DNA of 64,000 bases from Moniliella sp. 'wahieum' (lineage: Eukaryota > Basidiomycota > Moniliellomycetes > Moniliellales > Moniliellaceae): assembly GCA_003971905.1 (NCBI GenBank), contig RSEE01000051.1:186001-250000 (forward strand). Reading direction: 5' to 3'. The translations under genes were made by a program, and so were the position numbers. Positions 56,597 to 64,000 of this stretch are shown piece after piece. Within the stretch, counting starts at the first letter, position 1. Every line of letters begins with the position of its first letter. The notes below the pieces were generated by a model. The model did not search any database. It saw only the letters and a program-made list of their open reading frames with translations, and was not told the origin of the DNA.

Positions 56597-59500
56597 TCAG
56601 CTGGACGTCGGCCGGGCGCGGCACAGGGGACAAGCGGGCCGCAAGGGCGGGTCGAGCTGGGCCAGGACAGTGCGGAGAGCGCGCTGGTGCCGCGCATCTT
56701 GCAGACGAAGCACGTGTCTGTGGTCCGCTGCGAAAGAAAAGGGGTAAGGAGTAGGTGGTGGGAAGCGGAGGTGGGACCAAGGTGGGTGGGGCTCGATTGT
56801 CTCCCCCTCGTCCTCTCCTACATCCGCAAGGAGAGCACGGAGAAAGGGCTGGGCGGCCTCGTGGGTGCCCGGCTGCATCCGAGCCGGTAAGGTCTCGATC
56901 CGGTCCAGCTCGTTGGGATGGGGCGCACCCACCATCCCGTGTGCCAACATGGAGGGCAAACGGGCTTTGAGACGAGGCGGACCACCAATACAGCAGCGCA
57001 AATGGCACGCATGCTGACATAGAAACACAATGGCGGGATCCTGCTCTTCCCCCGAGACAGCATTCGGAGTAGAAGAGGTACCATTGACGTGGGCGGCATA
57101 CGCTGTGGCAGGACCCGTGCTCGAGGGAAGGAACAAAGGGGTATCACAGATACTGCAAGCCCGGGTGGCCGTGAACGGCCCGGCAACAGCGGCTGCCACC
57201 GTACGTTGTCGTTCGGCAGCTTGGGTCCCCGTCTCCATCGCGAGCACATCAGCGCACCCCGCAAGGAGATCGAGCTGCCTCCGCTTGGCCGTCAGGAGGC
57301 GGGTGAGCGCATCGCGCAAACCGGGAATAACCAAGCCGTCGGCCAAACGCGCAATGAACCGCGCAGCGTCCAGACTGTCCCCCCCATATGTAAGAATCGC
57401 CGTGATGAACGCAGGCCGCGTCTCGGCGTACTTGAACAGGTCCTCCCACAATTCTGGGTCGTTTTGTTCTTGGACAAATGTTAGGGCACGATGTACGTCG
57501 CCCAGTCGCGTCAAGATCAGGTCAAGCGCACGCTTCGAATCCCCTACCCGACCAAGGAGGAGCACCATCTCAGGTACATAATCGCGGGCAAGACAGACCT
57601 GATATGCCTACAGAGCGGTCAGTCTCAGCACTGGAATGAGGAAAGAGGGACGTACTTTCTGGATATCATACTCTTCTGCCAAAGAACGAAGGACGACCAT
57701 GAGGGTTTCACGATCGAACCGTGCAGCCAGCTGAACGAGCTGGTCAGCATAGGGAGCGATCAAGGCCGGGCTCAACGCTGCGGCCTCTTCGTCCACCACA
57801 ACCACAGGTTGAGCCGACACGGCACGTAGCAATGCCGACAAGTAGAGGTAGAGGTACAGTCCGTCCCTCTGCCGTTGCCACCTCTTCATCCGATGATACA
57901 GCCGCTTGGCCCTGCTCAAATTTAGTCCCAAGTCCTGCGAGTTGTGGCACAACCCTGCCTGGGGTGATGGAAAGCGCATGCTGTACCAAAAGTGCGATCG
58001 AAGCACCAAACTCCCCCGCTCCTCAGGAGTTTCCTTTCCCTGGGTCGTAATTTTCATCTCGGCTGCGGGTGTGGGCGTTCCCACCGGGGAGGTTGGTCGT
58101 CAGGACAAGGTAAGGGAGGCGGCTGATGCACGTCTCGGTCGAAAAGGACCAGTTCGCCAGCCAAGTCCTGGACCGCACTGAACAACCCATGCTCGGCAAT
58201 CAGGCGGAACACGCCGGGCCAACGCACGGAGAGTAAAAGAGGCAGAGCGGTACCGGGTCTACCTGTGCGCATGTACACCCGCGCGAGAGAGAAGGTGAGG
58301 TGATCCCAGTTCGTGGGTTTGGGATCAGATCGACTGCCCACAGTGTGTGGCGTGGCAAGCAGAAGCGATCGTTGCTCCCGTAGCGCGGCCACCACCCCCT
58401 CCACATCGTACAAGGACGGAGACCAGGTGTCCACCACCTCCCTCAGCGCAGAGGGCGCGAAGACGATAAGGTGAGCAAGAAGAAGAGTGTAGACCGGCGG
58501 ACAAAGTTGAGGGTCGGTAGTTGGAAGGTGGGGCGGCAATGCGGTAAGCGCGGCAACATAAGGGTTGGTACCTGGTGAACGAGAGGAGAGGTATCCAGCA
58601 TGTGGGGCAAGAGCACGAACAGAAGGAGGCACACTACCCACATCCGTATGGTGATGACGAATGGCCCACTTTCCTGCCCGCTCTGCCAGTCCAAACACGA
58701 AGGCTTCCCATGTGTCCTCGTCGCGAGCAAGTGTGGTGGGCGCCTGGGCTGCGGCACGCTCTGGGCCATCAATGAGGGGACGTCGGTGCCGACCCAGGGG
58801 GGATCTTCGTCGTCCCCTGATGTGTTCCCGATCGGACCAGCTGGTACAGGTACATCATCCCAATTTCGGCCCACCGGTAGCCCAAGGCTGCCGCGTACTT
58901 CCTCCCAAGAGCCTCGAGTTGGCCCAGCACGGCCTCATACGCATCGAGGCTCAAGAGATAATCGACTCGGTTCTGCCATGTAGCAGGGTGGGAGGCCGTG
59001 AGACCAAAGGGGGTTAGTATATAGAACGTGGCGTCGACTCCAGCGGGCAGATCGGGCGGAGCGCGGACGGAAATGGCGGATGTCGAGGGAGGGGTAGCAG
59101 GAGTACGATGAGATCCATTGGAAGACATCTCAGTCCGAGGTGTCGGTTCCGATTTTTCCTCATCATCCGCGTCCTGTTCTCCGGCCCCGGGCGTGTCGGA
59201 CTCCGTCGACACGTGCACCCTTTCTTCCGGCACCGAGACGGAAAGAATCATCTCGGCTTGGGCCAAGGCGGCGGCCACAGCAGCAACGTCCAAGTCGGCA
59301 CAGCTTCCGCCCGGACAAGCCAGAGCATAGTCCGCTGTTACGCCCCTTCGTCGTCCGGGAGGGTGTGGAGGCAGGGGCACAGGTTCGGCATTGAGTTCTT
59401 CGCCTGATGCGCTGATCAGGCGCAATTCCAAAGGTGATTCAAGAGCCGTACTGCTCTTGGACGAGTGAGAATGCGGGTGAATGGGACTAGAGGGGTACTA

Positions 59501-60842
59501 GAGGAGGCTGCGTCATCGGCATCGTCCTCATTCATATGAGCCAGAATCAAAAGATCCAGGCCACAGGGAACAACACCCGCCTTCGGCATCAAGTTGGAGG
59601 ATCTGAACCACGTCGGCAGCCAACCGGGGGCCCGTTGGGTTGGGACGCTGCGAGCGGCGGTGGGGTGATTCGCTAGACGGAGGAGGAGGAGTACTGGATA
59701 TCATACCAGAGAAAGGCCGGGAGGGAGTGCCAAAGCTTTCCTCCACGGGAGAGGTTGGAGGAGAGGGGGACGTTGAGAGGGCAGTGGTAAGAGTACTACC
59801 AACACTGTTCGTACGAGCGCGTCCCCTCACGACAGGTGAAGGAGGAACAGGTTTGGCCTGCCGCGGACGGATACGAACGACCTTGATCGTTTTGTCCCAT
59901 CCGATCACGAGGTGACGCTTGTCGCGCCAAGCAAAATGCGGCGGGGTGAGGGCTGGCTGGACATCGGGGCCAGGGGGGGCGATGAAGGCAACCTTGGCCC
60001 GGGCAGTAAGATCGTAGATCCTTATACCCCTGTCGCAGGCCCAAGCAATGAGATGAGTGCGCCAGGTGAGTGCCCAGATCGGTCCATCCAGTTCGCTTGC
60101 ATGCAGAGTGGTAGCCACATGCTCGCCCTGCCCTGACCTGCGCAACCAAGAGAGCCCCAGCCCAATACCGCTACCAGGGGTAGCGGAAGAGTTTGCCGGC
60201 AGTTCACGTAGCACAACGTTACCTGCGTTCCCGCCAGTGACAAAGGCGCGGGTAGAGCGGCGGTGGAAGAGCGGTTCAAGGGCGATTGCGCGCAGCGGGC
60301 GCCCATCCGAGTAGGTCCAGCTCTCCTGGGAGGAAAGCTCGGGCACGGCCTGGGCCGAGGCGGCTGAGGAGACCGATGGGACAAACGGTAAGCTAAAGGG
60401 CAAACCATTGGCCTTCTTGTTAGGGCGTCGAAGGGATAGACGAAGGCGTCTCCGTCCGTGCGGCGATAGGAGCGCCGATGGCCGAGATACTGACCAGGCC
60501 GTCGAGGCCAACACTGGCCACATAACGCTCGGCGGCATCGGTTGCCACCGCCTGAACAGACGCCGAGTGGGGCTTGAGCGCACGCACGAGGGGCGTATCG
60601 GACGATGTGGGGTCTAAGACATAGACCGAGCCGGCGTGGGTGCCGAGTACGAGCAGCGACTCGCCGGCATGCATCGACACCAGCCATGGCCGGCCGTGGG
60701 CAGCGGCAAATGTCTGGGTCGAGGGCACGGGGCCAAAAGTGAATCGTGGAGGATCAAGGGCAGCATCGGACGTATGCGACGACACGGACGATGCATCGGA
60801 CGTGGCTGCCGACGATGCCGACGTCGACGCGCCCTCGGACAT
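56597..60842 (-). CDS. VPS41: Vacuolar sorting protein Vps41, HOPS complex
   Basis: Vps41 binds Ypt7/Rab7 and AP-3 vesicles and tethers them to the vacuole within HOPS. The chosen start is 60842 (MSEGASTSASSAATSDASSV); 60932 is possible. A WD40-type propeller follows: LLVLGTHAGSVYVLD, ERYVASVGLDGLVSISAIG, RAFVTGGNAGNVVLREL, WALTWRTHLIAWACDRGIRI and KRHLVIGWDKTIKVVRI. A long Ser/Pro insert (about 59640-59800) and an acidic insert (about 59110-59230) interrupt it. The CHC-type helical half has FGLTASHPATWQNRVDYLLS, PPVYTLLLAHLIVFAPSALR and the strongest block, VLLLGRVGDSKRALDLILTR, with EQNDPELWEDLF and DGLVIPGLRDALTRLL. It ends in a RING-H2 (CSICDTPLF, CQHACHLRCC, CPLC) at 56597. An intron lies near 57607-57655. 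Frame breaks lie at about 60410, 59525, 58770 and 58050. Confidence 0.93.
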
Positions 60843-61214
60843 GGTCCCAACGAGCAGCGAGATGGTAGGGGCTCGGCCGCCTGGCGGAGAGATCTCAGAT
60901 CTCATGGCCAGCCCGTGGGTTGAAACATTCAATCGATCGCCGCCTCCAGCGGCGTTGGGCGGCTTCGCCTCGGAATGATTACGTTTGGGGGATCAGCGAT
61001 TCAGCACCTCGGAGCGCTACTCAGATCAGAGGCGCAGGTCTCCTATTACACAAGTCGTTGGTAGCCTCGAGCACATCCTTGAGTTGGAATTGGACACACG
61101 TAGCTAAAGATGGGGAAAAGTGGTTACCATAGCTCTGCCGCTGCCCGTGTCATCTACCGTTCCAAGACAAGGCAAATGAGTTCCATTCAAAGAAATAATA
61201 CGGTGCGCAAAATA
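60843..61214. other. intergenic, VPS41 promoter and tRNA-Met 3' flank
   Basis: 372 bases with no gene. The VPS41 promoter by position; it contains ccgcctccagcggcg dyad near 60940. No TATA. Confidence 0.5.
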
Positions 61215-61315
61215 TGCTTCGTGCCAGGCTCGAACTGGCGACCTCAGGATGTCGTGGACTCCCCACTCATACAATCGTATGAGACCTGCGCGCTAGCCAA
61301 CTGCGCCAACGAAGC
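61215..61315 (-). tRNA. elongator tRNA-Met(CAT) with 27-base intron
   Basis: Read on the minus strand: acceptor GCTTCGT pairs with ACGAAGC, discriminator A; D arm GCGC AGTTGGCTA GCGC; anticodon stem CAGGT with loop CTCATA, then a 27-base intron, then A and TCCTG. The T-T mismatch at the base of the loop is also seen in other eukaryotic elongator Met tRNAs. T arm GCCAG TTCGAGC CTGGC. A TTTT run follows six bases after the gene. The lack of an initiator-type AUCGAAA T loop argues for the elongator. Confidence 0.95.
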
Positions 61316-62128
61316 TTGTTGGTCAAGAATGATCAGATACGCTCAGTTCCCATCCAGGCCGTCTTTCCTGAATATTTCTCCTTTGGCTGTCACTTCTGAT
61401 GTAATTCGTCTACTCTTCACATAAGCAAAAGAGGTCGATATGCTAGAATGCTCCCTATATTAGACTACTTGGGTGTCGATGCATCCATGAACCCAACCAC
61501 CCTCTTCCTTTTCGTCTGGCGATCTCACGGTAGAAAACAGATCTGTCCGTGCTGCCCACAATGCTGCCGAGTCTCCGATTCCAACAACTGACGAACCTAG
61601 AAATTGGTTTCAAAATAGCAAACCCAAAACCCTACTTCATCCTAGGGTTATGTATTACTGCGGCACATAGTGGCCGTTTGCGGCCCCGAATTGTGGCAGG
61701 GCCAGGCGTGGAAAGCGTTACCGTGCTAGCGTAGCACGAGGGAAGTGACATTGCCCTTTTCACTGGCCTCGTGCTACCGCTCCAACCTAGGCGTACTGCA
61801 GTCTGAGCTCTACCAGTCTAAGGCCTGGGGATCTTTGCACCCACCAGCAAGTCAGGTCGCCAAGTCAAGTGCGTATACGTTTCTAGTTCCCCCCCGCCAC
61901 GTGTGGTGAGATACCACATTGTCGATGTGAGGGATGGAGCGGGAGACTCGGCTGGTCGATGCGCGATGCTTCCCGCTGCACAGATCAGGCTGCCATCCGT
62001 CCTCCTGGGATGTGCTCCTCCCTCCTTCCGCTCAACCTTTAGATCGGTTGGGTCCCTTATGAGCTCCCTTACTGACCTAATCGTTATCGTTATCGTTGTC
62101 GTTGTCGTTGTCGTTGTCGTTTTGCAGG
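61316..62128. other. intergenic and RPL13 leader
   Basis: No gene. The final 150 bases look like a 5' UTR intron of RPL13: a branch-like CTGACCTAAT, a TCGTTR repeat, then TTTTGCAG one base before the ATG. The intron donor is not certain; a gtgcgtatac at 61869 is one candidate. Confidence 0.55.
62081..62121 (+). repeat. TCGTTA/TCGTTG hexanucleotide repeat
   Basis: About seven six-base units, two TCGTTA followed by TCGTTG, forming the pyrimidine/T-rich tract before the RPL13 acceptor site. Length change here would move the branch point relative to the acceptor. Confidence 0.85.
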
Positions 62129-62749
62129 ATGGGTTTCCGGCACAACAACATCCTTCACAACAACCACTTCCGCAAGGACTGGCAGCGCCGGGTCAATGTG
62201 TGGTTTGACCAGCCCGGCGCCAAGAAGCGCAGGCGCAATGCCCGCGCTGGGAAGGTGGCGCGTTCCGGTCTGAAGCCCGTCGACTCGCTTCGCCCCGTTG
62301 TGCGCTGCCCGACGCTCAAGTACAACCGCAAGCTGCGTGCCGGACGTGGGTTTACCCTTGAGGAGCTCAAGGCCGCTGGTGTGCCCCAGAAGCTCGCTCG
62401 CGTGATTGGCATCTCGGTCGACCACCGCCGCAAGAACCGTTCGGAGGAAGGCTTGCGCCTCAACATTGAGCGTGTCAAGGCTTACCGTGAGCGTGTGGTG
62501 GTGATCCCTGCCAAGGGCAAGGGCGCCAAGCTCGCCGAGCTCGCCTCGGCCCCCAAGGTGGAGAACGTGGCGGCTGCGTTCCCCATTCCTGCCGGCACGG
62601 TGGCTGAGAAGCCCCGTGCGATCACCCAGGAGGAGAAGGACTTTGAGGCCTTCAAGACTCTCCGCCATGCGCGCAACACCCACCGCCAGGCAGGCTTCCG
62701 TGCGGCTCACCAGGCCAAGAAGGAGGCCGAAGAGAAGGCCAAGAAGTAA
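62129..62749 (+). CDS. RPL13: 60S ribosomal protein L13 (eL13)
   Basis: Structural protein of the large cytosolic subunit. The ATG at 62129 follows a TTTTGCAG acceptor by one base, and the frame is uninterrupted to the TAA at 62747-62749, 206 codons, the family's normal length. It opens MGFRHNNILHNNHFRKDWQR, the fungal L13 start. The universally conserved core is VVRCPTLKYNRKLRAGRGFT and LARVIGISVDHRRKNRSEEG. The C-terminus is Lys/Ala/Glu-rich and ends AEEKAKK. Third-base choice is almost all C or G, the strongest bias in the window, fitting very high expression. No intron falls in the coding part. Confidence 0.98.
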   Translation: MGFRHNNILHNNHFRKDWQRRVNVWFDQPGAKKRRRNARAGKVARSGLKPVDSLRPVVRCPTLKYNRKLRAGRGFTLEELKAAGVPQKLARVIGISVDHRRKNRSEEGLRLNIERVKAYRERVVVIPAKGKGAKLAELASAPKVENVAAAFPIPAGTVAEKPRAITQEEKDFEAFKTLRHARNTHRQAGFRAAHQAKKEAEEKAKK

Positions 62750-63274
62750 TCGGATTCCCTTACGATGGTCCTTGTTCCTCTTGGTCCTTGTTCCACTTGA
62801 CCATGACCTCCTCTCTTTCCGCACCTTTGACCAGCCTCTCTCATGCTCTCACCCCAAAATGGGCTCTTGTCTACCCCTGCCGGAGCAGCTGGTGCGGTTC
62901 AGCGCTCTTGTGCTGCGGGATCCTGGTTCCCCAAGCTCACCTGTATGCCATGCTGTTGGCGCAGCGAGGGTAGTGGGCTCCCTGCCTGACAGCCCAAATC
63001 CTTATGTCCAACCTACCAGGTGCTTTGCTTCGGTGCCCACTGGGTGCTTGTAGTTGCGCAACGTAGCAGACAAAAGGTAGCAGAATGTAGGTGGGACTCG
63101 CTGGTTAAGCTTAACTTTAAGGGACGTAGCCTGAAAGGTTAAACATACAACGTACGTCTTCAGAAAATGTAACTTTCAATATCAGCTGGACGGCACCCAT
63201 GCCAATTAATAAGTAGCACGTGACCCTTGAGACTACTGGGGCTGTGCGGTACTGGTACTCTGGTACTCTGGCTG

Positions 63275-63290
63275 AGCTTGAAGCTTGAAG
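63275..63290. repeat. AAGCTTGAAG tandem motif
   Basis: agcttgaagcttgaag, about 100 bases upstream of the QCR8 start. Same family as 42-66. Confidence 0.8.
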
Positions 63291-63320
63291 GGTCAACGTT
63301 TCAACTCAACTCATTCCCTC

Positions 63321-63344
63321 ACCGGTCACCGGTCACCGGTCACC
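63321..63344. repeat. ACCGGTC seven-base tandem
   Basis: Three and a half copies of accggtc, forming overlapping GGTCACC/GGTGACC dyads 50-70 bases upstream of the QCR8 start. Confidence 0.8.
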
Positions 63345-63393
63345 AAACCTTGCCCCTCACACCCGATTCTATTCCATGACTTCGTCGATCCGA

Positions 63394-64000
63394 TGCAGCC
63401 CCTTCAAAGCCTTCTCTCAGCGGCGGCGCGCCTGCGCCCAAGTACGTCAAGTGGGTGCGTATTCTCCCTTGCGCGTCCTCTCTGCCCAGCGTCCGGCTGG
63501 TCCGTTGAGCGGTGAGCGCTGAGTTGAGCGTGGAGCGTTGGGGGTCACACTGTTAACATCGGCCTGTCCTTTTGTCATATCTGCCCTTCGGCTTGGGTAC
63601 TGCGTATGTCTGTAGCTCGGATGGTGGGGCAACATCTCTGGGTATGGCCAGGTCGTCCAGGCTCAGCGTGGCATTATCACCTACAGTATGTCTTTCTCCT
63701 TCCCCCGCGTTCGCTCGTCCCCGTGGACAAGGTCGTTGCAGGTGGTTTTGTGGCTATAGTGACCGGTACGCTTACGCAGTTGGTACGATCCCTGCGTGGG
63801 TGGTTGGTCCGGCGCCGCTTACCACCGCGATCTTTCCTGCTTCTTCTTCCTGTGCCCTGGGATCGATTGGTCCTCGCTCGATCCCTCCTTGCCCCCCGAC
63901 CTGGTGGTCTATGGACGTTCTTGCCCCCCCCCCCCTCCCCCCCATTGGCTAACCGAACGAAACATCTCTATTTCGCAGCTCTGTCGCCCAACCAGGTGAG
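63394..64000 (+). CDS. QCR8: Cytochrome bc1 complex subunit 8 (partial, 3' end outside window)
   Basis: Ubiquinone-binding small subunit of respiratory complex III. Three exons are visible. Exon 1 starts at ATG 63394 (MQPLQSLL); one indel is needed to reach GGAPAPKYVKW before the gtgcgt donor at 63455. Intron 63455-63615 ends tgtag. Exon 2 (63616-63685) reads LGWWGNISGYGQVVQAQRG and IITY, the conserved GWWG...GI-x-x-Y core of Qcr8. Intron 63686-63978 has a gtatgt donor, an 11-base C run and a ttcgcag acceptor. Exon 3 is only 17 bases (63979-63995), completing TLSPNQ, and is followed at once by a gtgag donor at the window edge. The membrane helix and C-terminus lie beyond 64000. The placement of the start is the weakest point; a frame from 63376 is possible. 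Confidence 0.85.

Larger units (their letters stand above)
62750..63393. other. intergenic between RPL13 and QCR8
   Basis: RPL13 3' UTR, then 400 bases with no gene. It contains AAGCTTAACTTTAAGGG near 63106, a ggtactctggtactctgg direct repeat near 63250, an AAGCTTGAAG tandem at 63275-63290 and a seven-base tandem at 63321-63344. Confidence 0.5.

Overview
The window looks like a gene-dense stretch of a fungal nuclear chromosome. Genes lie on both strands and are interrupted by short introns, most often with GTACGT or GTRNGT donors and YAG acceptors. All recognisable products are eukaryotic housekeeping proteins, and both tRNA genes carry introns just 3' of the anticodon. The intron style, the moderately high GC and the protein flavour suggest a basidiomycete, but I cannot place it further. 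I see no prokaryotic gene, no CRISPR array and no intact transposon.

Layout, left to right. 1-4.6 kb: an unknown small secreted protein, mitochondrial SSB (RIM1) and tRNA-Leu(CAG). 4.9-15 kb: a minus-strand block of MCM10, dihydrolipoamide dehydrogenase (LPD1), a RING/coiled-coil E3 ligase-like gene and RRN3. 15.8-21.4 kb: mitoribosomal mS38, an unknown protein with an N-myristoylation-type start, a METTL21-type methyltransferase and a DAGK-domain lipid kinase. 22.1-24.2 kb: acetyl-CoA synthetase. 24.2-29.1 kb: gene-poor. 29.1-48.3 kb: kelch protein, ATP18, amidase, GH18 chitinase, TTI1, COG5, DHHC palmitoyltransferase, then a 1.7 kb gap and a three-repeat MYB protein. 48.3-53.2 kb: gene-poor, ending at a small secreted double-psi-barrel protein with a good TATA box. 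55.3-64 kb: DCN1, VPS41, tRNA-Met(CAT), RPL13 and the first exons of QCR8, which runs off the end.

Many genes are paired head to head across 0.25-0.9 kb (RRN3/mS38, methyltransferase/lipid kinase, ATP18/amidase, chitinase/TTI1, COG5/DHHC), and several pairs converge tightly (TTI1/COG5, DCN1/VPS41). Functions cluster loosely into mitochondrial energy and gene expression (LPD1, RIM1, mS38, ATP18, QCR8), ribosome supply (RRN3, RPL13), DNA replication and damage signalling (MCM10, TTI1, the RING protein) and vesicle traffic (COG5, VPS41, DHHC).

The main caveat is that almost every long conserved gene needs one or more single- or double-base frame corrections, both insertions and deletions and often in short runs. 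Essential genes are affected in the same way as dispensable ones, so I read this as unpolished long-read assembly error. CDS coordinates below are therefore gene spans, including introns and frame breaks. Three families of short palindromic motif (AAGCTTGAAG, CCTNAGG and GTGACGCGT) recur mainly between genes and are the most distinctive unexplained pattern.
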